A program made the translations under genes and the position numbers. Below are positions 8,764 to 17,582 of a stretch of 45,465 nucleotides of DNA, piece after piece. Below the pieces are notes generated by a model. It was not told the DNA's origin and did no database searches. It worked only from the letters and a program-made list of their open reading frames with translations. Position 1 is the stretch's first letter. Each line of letters begins with the position of its first letter. The DNA comes from Sneathiellales bacterium (GTDB lineage: Bacteria > Pseudomonadota > Alphaproteobacteria > JANQFL01), in contig JANQFL010000088.1 of the NCBI GenBank assembly GCA_028277845.1, forward strand, positions 1 to 45,465, in the 5' to 3' direction.

Positions 8764-10197
8764 TCAATGCACGGACTGCTGGCCGAAACCTTCGTCGCCG
8801 TAGGTCCAGAGGATTTCCTCTTCCTGCAGGCGGGTTTCCAGCACCACCTTGCGGCCCCACAGATGATGGATATAGCGCAGGGCCTTTTCGGCGTATTCCA
8901 TCTGCAGTTCGCGGCCGTCGAAGGCGTGGCGCAGCAACATGGTACGGGCGCCGTCGCAATCGGCGTCGATGATGCTGATCACCGGCATGGAACCGGTGCC
9001 GGTGAAACGCAGCAGGGTTTCCTTAACGTCCTGCCAGTTCTCCTCGTCGGAGACCTTGGTGATGACCCGCTCGTTGCCCTTCTTCTGGTGTTCGAACAGG
9101 TCGGCCTTGCGCATGCATTCCTCGGTCAGGAAGCGGCGCAGGAAGGAGACATCGCGGTCGGTCTCGCGGATCTCGAACAGCTTGTCACGCGCCGGCTTGC
9201 CCATGTCGGGGATGAGATCCGCTTCGGCCGGCGACGGGTCGGTGTAGCGCCGTTCGATATCGTCCCACAGGTTCAGACCGAGATTGTAGGGGTTGATGCT
9301 GCCGGGCGTCGGCCGGACGACCTGGTTGTGGCGCACCAGGAATTCCATGTGAATGTCGGCCGGCAGTTCGAGCGCGTTCATGATGGCCCGGTGCCAGTAG
9401 CAGGCCCAGCCTTCGTTGATGGTCTTGGTTTCGATCTGCGGCAGGAAGTACATCGCCTCGTCGTGCACGATGGTCAGAATGTCGCGCTGCCAGTCCTCGA
9501 GCCGCGGATTGTGGTCGCGGATGAACAGCAGAATGTCCTCTTCCGGTTCCAGCGGAAATTTGTGCAGGTCCGGCTCTTCGGTCTCGACCGGTTTGTGGAT
9601 GGCTGAAAACGGATCGTGCGGCGGCTGCGACTGTTTGTGCAGCCAGTCTTCCTGTTCCTCGCGGCCAAGCTTGCGGATGCCGGGATTGCGCCGGCACTGG
9701 AACGACAGGGCGTGGGCGGAATCGAGCCAGCGTTCCACCTTTTCCTCACCGATGGAGGGCGATTCCACATACTGCCGCACCCGGTCGGCATGGGACTTGA
9801 ACTGCCCCACCACATGCTCGGCGCGGATGTGATCGAAGGTGAAGTTGTTCTTGAAGAAGTCGTTGTGGCCGTAGACGTGGGCGATGGTCAGGATCTGCAG
9901 GCACAACGAATTGTCGCTCATCAGGTAGGCGATGGAGGGGTCCGAGTTGATCACCATCTCGTAGGGCAGGCCGCTGACGCCGTGGTCGTACATGGTTTTC
10001 TGCCGTTCGTACGACTTGCCGTACGACCAGTGCGGATAGTGGCTCGGCATGCCGGAATAGGCCATGGCCGTCAGCATCTGGTGATGGTCGCAGACCTCGA
10101 ACTCCTGCGGGAAACAATCGAGGCCGAATTCCTCCACCTTCTCGCGGATCACCGCATCCCAGCGCTGCAGGTCCTTGATGTCGTAATTCACCGCCAC
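8764..10197 (-). CDS. SpoVR family protein
   Basis: Homologue of E. coli YcgB and Bacillus SpoVR, about 477 residues, biochemical function unknown. Signature segments include MPSHYPHWSYGKSYERQKTM, YEMVINSDPSIAYLM, VYGHNDFFKNNFTF and NEGWACYWHRAIMN. I chose the GTG at 10197, which overlaps the stop of the DUF444 gene by 1 bp (TAGTG) and gives VAVNYDIKDLQRW; the frame is open further upstream inside DUF444 but out of character. Third gene of the prkA-DUF444-SpoVR operon, which in enterobacteria is induced by nitrogen limitation and stationary phase. Co-occurrence suggests it acts in the PrkA pathway. Confidence 0.93.
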   Translation of the reverse strand: MAVNYDIKDLQRWDAVIREKVEEFGLDCFPQEFEVCDHHQMLTAMAYSGMPSHYPHWSYGKSYERQKTMYDHGVSGLPYEMVINSDPSIAYLMSDNSLCLQILTIAHVYGHNDFFKNNFTFDHIRAEHVVGQFKSHADRVRQYVESPSIGEEKVERWLDSAHALSFQCRRNPGIRKLGREEQEDWLHKQSQPPHDPFSAIHKPVETEEPDLHKFPLEPEEDILLFIRDHNPRLEDWQRDILTIVHDEAMYFLPQIETKTINEGWACYWHRAIMNALELPADIHMEFLVRHNQVVRPTPGSINPYNLGLNLWDDIERRYTDPSPAEADLIPDMGKPARDKLFEIRETDRDVSFLRRFLTEECMRKADLFEHQKKGNERVITKVSDEENWQDVKETLLRFTGTGSMPVISIIDADCDGARTMLLRHAFDGRELQMEYAEKALRYIHHLWGRKVVLETRLQEEEILWTYGDEGFGQQSVH

Positions 10198-11450
10198 TAG
10201 CTCTGCTCCGCCTTGCGTTCCTTCGACAGGAATGCCTTGAACGAGGACCAGACGTCTTCCTTGCCCTTGATGGAAACGGCCTGATAGTTGTCGGACTTGA
10301 TTTCCTCGAACTTCTTCAGCATGGACGACTGACCGAACAGGCCCGTGTCCGGCTTGATTTCGCCATAACCGAACAGGTTGCAGCTGTCGCACAGTTCCTT
10401 GGCCAGCTTGATCGCCTTGGGATTGTCGTACTCGAAATTGTCACCGTCCGAGCAATGGAAGGCGTAGACGTTCCACAGTGACGGATGGTAGCGCTCGGCG
10501 ATGATCTCCAGCGCCTTGGCGTATCCCGACGATATCAGGGTGCCGCCCGATTCCCCCTTGTGGAAGAAGTCGTCCTCGGACACCTCGCTGGCCTTGGCGT
10601 CGTGGGCGACGAAGACCAGGTCGATGGTGTCGTAGCGGGTACGGACGAACTGGTAGAGCAGGAAGAAGAAACTGCGGGCCAGGTATTTCTTGGTGGTGTC
10701 CATGGACCCCGAGGTATCCATGATGCAGATCACCACAGCATTGGACTCGTAGGCGATGTCGGGCTTGCGGCGCCGGTAGCGCATGTCGCCCTTGTGAAAA
10801 CGGAAGCGGCCGCCGCCGCCCGCATCGGGCGTCGTGATCGCCATGTGGTTGTCGCCGCCATTGCCATTGGGCAGCGTCGCCACCTTGCGGCGGATGCGCG
10901 ACTTCATGGTGCGCTTTTTGTCCAGGTGGGCACGGATACCCGCCCGGCGGTATCCCTTGCGGCGTGTGGTGCGCTGGGCAATGGTCTGCTTCAGCGCCTT
11001 GCGCTCCATGTCGGGCAGTTCGAGGTCCTCGAACATCAGGTCGACCAGTTCATCGATGCTGATGTCGGTCTCGTAATAATCGACACCGGGCTCGTCGCCG
11101 CCCTGTTGCGGTTGCCCCTGGCCGTCCTGGTCCTTGCCGACCACCTGGCCTGGCTGGCTGTCGCCGTCGCCCTGCCCGACCTGGCCGGAATTGTCGCCAT
11201 AGACGAAACGGTATTCCTTGATACCCCGGATCGGCACCTTGACGATGGTGTCACCGGAGCGGCCGATGATGGCTTCCTCGGCGACGATGTCGGCGATGTT
11301 GTCGCGGATCGCTTCGCGGATCTTGGCCCGGTGCCGCAGACGGTCACTGGCGCTGCGGTCGGACTGGCGCGATTGGGAGGGGGAATACGGGCGGAAAACG
11401 GCTCCGCCCGCGTTTCCGGTGGTGGATTTGCCTGTGGCCATAACGGTCAA
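10197..11450 (-). CDS. DUF444 / YeaH-type protein (VWA-like)
   Basis: 417-residue homologue of YeaH/YhbH. The C-terminal half has a von Willebrand A-like fold with a MIDAS-type DTSGSMD motif (VVICIMDTSGSMDTTKK) and GESGGTLISSGYAKALEII, so metal-dependent protein binding is likely. The N-terminus carries RAKIREAIRDNIADIV, followed by a Gln/Gly/Asp-rich low-complexity linker (about residues 90-125). Two starts are possible, ATG 11450 and ATG 11438. It lies 28 bp downstream of prkA and overlaps the SpoVR start, so the three genes are one transcription unit. Confidence 0.93.
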   Translation of the reverse strand: MTVMATGKSTTGNAGGAVFRPYSPSQSRQSDRSASDRLRHRAKIREAIRDNIADIVAEEAIIGRSGDTIVKVPIRGIKEYRFVYGDNSGQVGQGDGDSQPGQVVGKDQDGQGQPQQGGDEPGVDYYETDISIDELVDLMFEDLELPDMERKALKQTIAQRTTRRKGYRRAGIRAHLDKKRTMKSRIRRKVATLPNGNGGDNHMAITTPDAGGGGRFRFHKGDMRYRRRKPDIAYESNAVVICIMDTSGSMDTTKKYLARSFFFLLYQFVRTRYDTIDLVFVAHDAKASEVSEDDFFHKGESGGTLISSGYAKALEIIAERYHPSLWNVYAFHCSDGDNFEYDNPKAIKLAKELCDSCNLFGYGEIKPDTGLFGQSSMLKKFEEIKSDNYQAVSIKGKEDVWSSFKAFLSKERKAEQS

Positions 11451-11478
11451 TCGCCTTCCCTTGATTCAGGTGCGCCCG

Positions 11479-13410
11479 TCAGTCCCTCCACAGATTGTTG
11501 GCGGCGTATTTCAGCACCACCTCGGCCGTGCTTTCGTTGTAGCCATTGGCCAGCAGGTTCTCCACCAGGGCCTCGTACTTGCCGCGCTGATCTTCGTCGC
11601 GGGTCCGCGCCTTGGTGATGACCCGGCTGATCTCGCGCACCGACTCCATCAGCTTCTTCTCGATGGCTTCCTTCAAGGGCTCGTAGCTCTTGTAGGTGAT
11701 GGTTTCGCCGCGCCGGCTGGCCGACCACAGATAGGCGATGACCTCCTGGCGGAAGCCTTCGGCCGCAGTGCCGATGATGGCGATCTGTTCCTCGATGGAT
11801 TTGAGGAATTCCTCGTCGGGCTGCAGTTCCTCGCGGGTGTTGCGGTCCTTGAGGCTGGTCTTATTGACGTAGGCCTCGGCGTGATCGAGGTAGTTCTGGA
11901 ACAGGGTTTCGGCCTGCTCCTCGTAGGCAAAGACGAACGCCTTGGTGATCTCACGCTCGAGGATCTCCAGGTAGGCCTTGTGGATGGTGTCCTGAAGGTA
12001 TTCCAGATAGCGCTTGCGCCGGTCGTCGGGCAGTTCCGCTTCCTTGACCATGTCGATCAACACTTCGCGGATATGGATCGGCGTGACCCCTTCCGGACTC
12101 TTGGTCAACGCCGTGTCGATGGCCTTCATGATGAAGCGGGGTGAAATACCGCTCATGCCTTCGTTGGTGGCGTCTTCCTTCAGTTCGCGCAGATCGATCT
12201 TCTTGGTGCGGCCCTTCTCGACCACTTCTTCGCCGTTGTAGATCTTCAGCTTGGTAATCATGTCGCATTTCTGCGACGGCTCGAGCCGCGAGAGGATCGA
12301 GAACATGGCGGCGATTTCGATCGTGTGCGGCGCGATGTGCGCATCGAACCCGGATCTGCGCAGCATCTTGTGGTAGATACGGGCCTCGTCGGTGAGGCGC
12401 AGATTGTACGGCACCTTGACCGTGACGATCCGGTCGAGCACGGCCTCGTTGGTGTGATCGGCCTTGAAGCGCTGCCACTCGGCTTCGTTCGAATGGGCGA
12501 TGATCACGGTGTCGACATAGATGGTGCCGTGGCGGCCGGGAGCCGGCACGATCTTTTCCTGCGTCGCCGTAATGACCGAGTGCAGGTATTCGGTTTCGTT
12601 CTTAAAGATCTCAATGAATTCGACCAGGCCGCGGTTGCCGCGGTTGAACGCACCGTTCAAATCGAGGACCCGCGGGTCGCCTTCGGAATATTTGTCGAGT
12701 TTGGAAATGTCTTCCGAACCGATCAGCACCGACGTGTCCTGGTTGTTCGGGTCCACCGGCGGCACGACGGCGACGCCGCGGCGTTCGAGTTTGGAAAACT
12801 CCATGGTCGTGACCGGGAAATCGTCATACCGGCCCTGAAACTCCGTTTCCAGCCTGTGGCGGCAGACCGGGCACAGCTCGCCCTCGATCTTGACGTCGAG
12901 CATCTTCTCGAATTCGCGGCGCAAATGGCGCGGAACGAGGTGCAGCGGCTCCTCGTGAATCGGGCACCCTTCGATCACATGGATCGCGCCGGCTTCCTCC
13001 AAACCATCCTTCAGCCGTTCGGCCAGGGACGACTTGCCGGCACCGACGGGGCCCATCAGATAGAGTACCTGACGGCTTTCCTCGCCCTTCAGGGATGCGG
13101 CGTGGAAATAGCGCACGACTTTTTCGATCACGTCTTCGACGCCGAAGAAATCGTCCTTGAAGAAATTGAATATTTTCGGGGGTTCGTCGCCCCAGATTCG
13201 GGCCAATCTGGAGTCTTCTTCAACGGCGGCATCGGTCGTGCCGGCCTTCATAATCACGTCGTAGAGGTGCGCATGCGCAAGGCAAGGAATTGCGGAATCC
13301 CCTCGAACCTTCTCGAGGTACTCCAGGAAGCTTCCTGTCCACTGCTGCCGTTTCTTGTCGGCGTGATCCTTCTCTATGATCTCCGCAAAATCTGCCTTCT
13401 TAGCAACCAT
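11479..13410 (-). CDS. prkA: PrkA family serine protein kinase / AAA+ protein
   Basis: 643-residue PrkA/YeaG homologue, close to the usual ~640. An AAA-type P-loop MGPVGAGKSSLAERL sits near residues 96-110. VIEGCPIHEEPLHLVP and the CPVCRHRL cysteine pair are hallmark PrkA segments, and the kinase-like C-terminal domain includes EILEREITKAFVFAYEEQAE. PrkA proteins have been described both as Ser/Thr kinases and as AAA+ proteases; which applies here is open. ATG 13410 is chosen over an upstream start at 13461 because GGAG lies 8 bp before it and the family N-terminus begins there. First gene of the operon with DUF444 and SpoVR. Confidence 0.94.
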   Translation of the reverse strand: MVAKKADFAEIIEKDHADKKRQQWTGSFLEYLEKVRGDSAIPCLAHAHLYDVIMKAGTTDAAVEEDSRLARIWGDEPPKIFNFFKDDFFGVEDVIEKVVRYFHAASLKGEESRQVLYLMGPVGAGKSSLAERLKDGLEEAGAIHVIEGCPIHEEPLHLVPRHLRREFEKMLDVKIEGELCPVCRHRLETEFQGRYDDFPVTTMEFSKLERRGVAVVPPVDPNNQDTSVLIGSEDISKLDKYSEGDPRVLDLNGAFNRGNRGLVEFIEIFKNETEYLHSVITATQEKIVPAPGRHGTIYVDTVIIAHSNEAEWQRFKADHTNEAVLDRIVTVKVPYNLRLTDEARIYHKMLRRSGFDAHIAPHTIEIAAMFSILSRLEPSQKCDMITKLKIYNGEEVVEKGRTKKIDLRELKEDATNEGMSGISPRFIMKAIDTALTKSPEGVTPIHIREVLIDMVKEAELPDDRRKRYLEYLQDTIHKAYLEILEREITKAFVFAYEEQAETLFQNYLDHAEAYVNKTSLKDRNTREELQPDEEFLKSIEEQIAIIGTAAEGFRQEVIAYLWSASRRGETITYKSYEPLKEAIEKKLMESVREISRVITKARTRDEDQRGKYEALVENLLANGYNESTAEVVLKYAANNLWRD

Positions 13411-13928
13411 GATCGGGTCTCCGTTACCACAGAATTCACTGTCGTCCCTTCGCGCCTCCAACCCCTGGTTGAAACAATCCCTCCGTCTCCGGCAAGTTGA
13501 CCTCGCCGGAATTGCTCCTATTATTACCAGTTTATTACTTTATATATTGTGCGTTAATTTACAGTTAATGCAACTATATTTTTTTTCTACTCAAATTTAT
13601 TTGATGAGAGTTTTGTATGTATGCGAATTTTATTTAGTAGTACTGAATAACCAAATATCTGCCCTTGCCCGGAAACGACAATTTCTCGAATCCGGGGGCC
13701 GTATTTCACAGCTTGGTCTTCAATTCCGGCAGCAATAGGGCTGTGGCCCGGAAATTTGTAACACCCGTTACTCGATTACATCCTCATGGCCCCCTTCTTG
13801 ATCCTCCTGTGCATGGCCCGACACATCCTGTGGATTTGATTCATTTTACTTTGTGTTAGCCTTGCCGGCCGCCATGGTTGGTGGACGGCACGACCGGCAC
13901 TCAAGCCGGCAAACGGGAAGCGCTTAGG
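13411..13928. other. Gene-free 518-bp divergent intergenic region with AT-rich core
   Basis: This separates the divergent prkA operon and the oxidoreductase gene. The core at about 13515-13660 is strikingly AT-rich against GC-rich neighbours and holds the promoter candidate for prkA. A small dyad GTAAC-ACCC-GTTAC lies at 13758-13771 and could be an operator for the rightward gene. Short open frames here (for example 13665-13859) have no start context or protein character and I do not call them. Confidence 0.6.
13541..13568 (-). promoter_or_regulatory. Possible prkA operon promoter
   Basis: On the minus strand TTAACT (13568-13563) is followed by a 16-bp spacer and TATATA (13546-13541), about 130 bp upstream of the prkA start, in an exceptionally AT-rich stretch. 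It resembles a sigma-70-type promoter. A sigma-54 or stress sigma site would be equally reasonable for this operon; I did not find a convincing GG-N10-GC element. Confidence 0.35.
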
Positions 13929-16900
13929 ATGGATTTTTCGCAGGTTGGCCTCGACGACAAGTACACGGTCGAAAACGGACGCATTTTTTTAAGCGGCATT
14001 CAGGCGCTGGTGCGACTGCCGCTGATGCAGCAGGCCCATGACCGGGCCTCGGGCCTGCATACCGCGGGGTTGATTTCCGGTTACCGGGGCTCGCCCCTGG
14101 GTGCGTATGATCTGTCGCTGTGGCAGTCCCGGCAGCTATTGAAAGCCAGCGGCATCCACTTCGAGCCGGGTCTCAACGAAGATTTGGCGGCGACAGCGGT
14201 CTGGGGCTCGCAACAGGGCGATATTCTGGGCAAATCCAAGTACGACGGCGTATTCGGTATCTGGTACGGCAAGGGTCCGGGTGTCGACCGGTGTGGCGAC
14301 GCCTTCAAGCACGCCAATTTCTCCGGATCTGCGGCGCACGGTGGCGTATTGGCCGTGGCCGGCGACGATCCGGGCGCCGAGTCGTCCACCCTGCCTCATC
14401 AGAGCGAGCAAGCCTTCATGGCCGCGCAAATCCCGACCCTCGCGCCGGCCGACGTACGCGAAATTCTGCTGTTCGGCCTGCTTGGGTTCGCGGCGTCCCG
14501 GTTCAGCGGTTTGTGGATGGGTTTCAAGACCGTGGCCGATGTCCTCAACACATCCACCTCGATCGACATCGCCGCCGATATGGCTCGGATTACAATACCC
14601 GAATTCGATATGCCGCCCGGCGGCCTTAACATCCGCTGGCCGGACGATCGCTGGGCCCAGGAAAAGCGGGTCCAGGACTTCAAGCTACCCGCCATCCGTG
14701 CTTTCGCGCGCGCCAACGGTTTTGATCGCCGCACCCTGGGCCGGCCGGCACCGCGCTTGGGGATCGTCACCACGGGTAAGACCTACTTGCAGGTCGTCCA
14801 GGCCTTGTCCGACCTGGGCCTCGATGAGGCTGAAGCCGATGCGCTTGGCCTATCGGTCTTCAAAGTCGGTATGAACTGGCCGCTCGAGCCGGGCGGTATC
14901 CGCGATTTTGCCCAGGGCGCCGAAGAAATACTCGTGATCGAGGAGAAGCTCTCGCTGATCGAAAGCCAGTTGAAGGATCAGGCCTATGGCTGGCCGGCCG
15001 ACAAGCGTCCGCGCATCTGTGGCAAACACGACGAAACCGGCGCGCCCCTGGTGCCGACAAGCGGCGAGCTGTCGGCCGGACAAATCGCCGGCTTCATTCT
15101 CGACCGGCTCGCCCGGTTCGGCGACCACCCCGCCGTTGCCCGCGCCCGTCAACGCCACGAAACGCGACTCGGACCGCCGTCATCGGGAGAGGCAGAATCC
15201 GCGCTGCCGGCGGGCATTCCGGCCAATCCGGCGGCCATGCGCATTCCGCACTTTTGTTCGGGGTGCCCGCACAACCGTTCAACCGTCATTCCCGAAGGTT
15301 CCATTGCCCTGACCGGTATCGGCTGCCATTCCCTCGCCATGTGGAAGCCAGACCGGACCACCATCACCCTGCCCCACATGGGCGCCGAGGGCGTGACCTG
15401 GGTCGGTCAGGCGCCGTTTTCCGAGATGCCGCATGTGTTCCAGAACATGGGGGACGGCACCTACTACCATTCGGGCTTGTTGGCCATCCGCGCGGCTGTC
15501 GCGGCCAAGACCAACATTACCTACAAAATCCTCTATAACGACGCCGTCGCCATGACCGGTGGCCAACCGGTGGAAGGCCAGCCGACCGTGCCGCAAATCA
15601 CTTTGCAGCTTTACGCCGAAGGCGTGCGCCGCACTTACGTGGTCACCGACGACGTGCATAAGTACCCGGTTGGCGCCGAATTCGCGCCGGGCGTGGAAAT
15701 CCGCCATCGCGACGATCTGTTGGAAATCGAGGAAGAACTGCGGGACACGCCGGGCGTGACCGCACTGGTCTACGATCAGACCTGCGCCACCGAATTGCGC
15801 CGCCGGCGCAAGCGCGGCAAATTGCCGACACCGGCACGGCGCGCATTCATCAACCAGGCCGTCTGCGAGGGGTGCGGCGATTGCGGCGCCGTATCCAGCT
15901 GCCTGTCCATCGTGCCGGTCGATACGGAATTCGGCCGCAAGCGCATGATCGACCAATCGAGCTGCAACCGGGACATGTCCTGCGTCGACGGCTTTTGCCC
16001 CAGCTTCGTCACTGTGACCGGCGGCACCGTACAGAAAGCGGATGCCCACCCCATTGTTGTAGAACAGGTACCGCTGCCGGAACCGGATCGGCCCGAGATC
16101 GGCGAGTCCTACGGCATTTTCCTGGCCGGAGTCGGCGGTACCGGTGTGGTGACGATCAGCGCACTGCTGGGCATGGCGGCCCATCTGGAGGAAAAAGCCG
16201 TTTCGTCTCTCGATACCACGGGCCTCGCCCAGAAGGGTGGCGCCGTCACGTCGCACATCCGGATCGCGCCCAACCGGGATGCCGTCCTGCCCCCGCGTAT
16301 CGAAAAAGCCGGCGCCGATGCGCTGATCGTCTGCGATATGGTCGTCGGCGTGACCCCGCCGGTGATGACCACGATTCGGCCCGGGCACACCAGGGCGGTT
16401 GTCAACACCCATCAAATTCCGACGGCTGGGCTCAGTTTCGATCCGGATGCCCGGCTCGATCAATCCGGCATGGAAGACAAATTCCGCACTGCTCTGGGCG
16501 ACAACCACACCACGACGGTCAATGCCAATGTCGCCACGGGACGGCTGATGGGCGATACCGTGTTCACCAATGTGTTCCTGCTGGGACACGCCTACCAGCA
16601 GGGGTTGATCCCTCTGTCCTCCGCCGCCATCGAACGGGCCATGGAGCTGAACGGCGTCGCCATTGACGCCAACAAGGCCGCTTTCCGGCTCGGCCGGCGG
16701 GCCGCCGCCGACCCGAACGCGCTGGTCGATGCGTTGGCGCCCAAATCGGACGACGGCCGTTCTATGCGGACCTTGGACGACCTGATTGACCACCGCGTCG
16801 GCCATCTGACCCGGTACCAGAACGCCGCCTACGCCGACGCCTACCGCAATTTCGTGGCCAAGGTCAGGGCGGCCGAACAAAGTATTTCCGGCTCGGAAAC

Positions 16901-17423
16901 GTTGACCATGTCGGTGGCACGCAACCTGGCCAAGCTGATGGCGTATAAGGACGAATACGAGGTCGCCAGGCTGTTCAGTGACGGTACGTTCGATGAGTCC
17001 GTGCGCCGCGCCTTGGGGTCCGGCGTCACGCTGCGATACCACTTGGCGCCGCCGTTGGTTTCCGGATCCGGCGGCGTGGCAGGCAGGCCGGCCAAGCGCA
17101 GCTACGGTCCGTGGGTGCGGCCGGTCTTTTCGATTTTGGCCGGCCTCAAAGGCCTACGCGGTTCAGCGTTCGACCCGTTCGGCCGCACCGAGGAACGTCG
17201 CATGGAACGGCAACTCATCGCCGAATACAGGGCGACCGTCGAAGGACTGCTCCATCGCCTGAACGGAGACAATGCGAACTTGGCAGTGGAAATCGCTGAT
17301 TTACCGGAAAAAATCCGTGGATTCGGACCGGTCAAACAGCGCAGCGTCGCCGCCGTCAAGGCCCGGGAGACGGAACTGCTTTCCCGGTTCAACCGGCCGG
17401 TAGAGGCTGCCGCCGCGGAGTAA
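13929..17423 (+). CDS. Indolepyruvate ferredoxin oxidoreductase family protein (fused, with DUF6537)
   Basis: Oxidatively decarboxylates aryl or branched 2-oxoacids to acyl-CoA with ferredoxin as acceptor; cytoplasmic. The 1164 residues fuse all parts of the enzyme. The N-terminal pyruvate-oxidoreductase-like region contains GLISGYRGSPLGAYD. CSGCPHN stands near 444, followed by the TPP domain with GIGCHSLAM and QNMGDGTYYHSG (~505). Iron-sulfur cysteines CEGCGDCG and SCNRDMSCVDGFCPSF occur at ~646-690. The gamma domain has GVGGTGVVTISALLG (~735), and the C-terminal DUF6537 ends in GFGPVKQRSVAAVKARE. ATG 13929 is chosen over 13878 because MDFSQVGLDDKYTV matches family starts. The next gene, a Liv-type binding protein, suggests amino-acid breakdown. 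True substrate unknown. Confidence 0.93.
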   Translation: MDFSQVGLDDKYTVENGRIFLSGIQALVRLPLMQQAHDRASGLHTAGLISGYRGSPLGAYDLSLWQSRQLLKASGIHFEPGLNEDLAATAVWGSQQGDILGKSKYDGVFGIWYGKGPGVDRCGDAFKHANFSGSAAHGGVLAVAGDDPGAESSTLPHQSEQAFMAAQIPTLAPADVREILLFGLLGFAASRFSGLWMGFKTVADVLNTSTSIDIAADMARITIPEFDMPPGGLNIRWPDDRWAQEKRVQDFKLPAIRAFARANGFDRRTLGRPAPRLGIVTTGKTYLQVVQALSDLGLDEAEADALGLSVFKVGMNWPLEPGGIRDFAQGAEEILVIEEKLSLIESQLKDQAYGWPADKRPRICGKHDETGAPLVPTSGELSAGQIAGFILDRLARFGDHPAVARARQRHETRLGPPSSGEAESALPAGIPANPAAMRIPHFCSGCPHNRSTVIPEGSIALTGIGCHSLAMWKPDRTTITLPHMGAEGVTWVGQAPFSEMPHVFQNMGDGTYYHSGLLAIRAAVAAKTNITYKILYNDAVAMTGGQPVEGQPTVPQITLQLYAEGVRRTYVVTDDVHKYPVGAEFAPGVEIRHRDDLLEIEEELRDTPGVTALVYDQTCATELRRRRKRGKLPTPARRAFINQAVCEGCGDCGAVSSCLSIVPVDTEFGRKRMIDQSSCNRDMSCVDGFCPSFVTVTGGTVQKADAHPIVVEQVPLPEPDRPEIGESYGIFLAGVGGTGVVTISALLGMAAHLEEKAVSSLDTTGLAQKGGAVTSHIRIAPNRDAVLPPRIEKAGADALIVCDMVVGVTPPVMTTIRPGHTRAVVNTHQIPTAGLSFDPDARLDQSGMEDKFRTALGDNHTTTVNANVATGRLMGDTVFTNVFLLGHAYQQGLIPLSSAAIERAMELNGVAIDANKAAFRLGRRAAADPNALVDALAPKSDDGRSMRTLDDLIDHRVGHLTRYQNAAYADAYRNFVAKVRAAEQSISGSETLTMSVARNLAKLMAYKDEYEVARLFSDGTFDESVRRALGSGVTLRYHLAPPLVSGSGGVAGRPAKRSYGPWVRPVFSILAGLKGLRGSAFDPFGRTEERRMERQLIAEYRATVEGLLHRLNGDNANLAVEIADLPEKIRGFGPVKQRSVAAVKARETELLSRFNRPVEAAAAE

Positions 17424-17582
17424 CGGACTCTCCCGTCCGGCTTTGGACCGTTGCGTCAAGAAGCCACTTAACCTCTTGATGCGGTTGCATTAAGCTGTGA
17501 TCAACCGCCCGGTGACGTGCGCCGGGCAAGGCGCGTCACGTCCGCGCCATAACGATAATTTTGGGGGAATACAGGAGGATTC

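Noticed and set aside
13665-13859. Small plus-strand frame before the oxidoreductase
   Set aside because: No ribosome-binding site and no protein-like composition; the region is better explained as regulatory.
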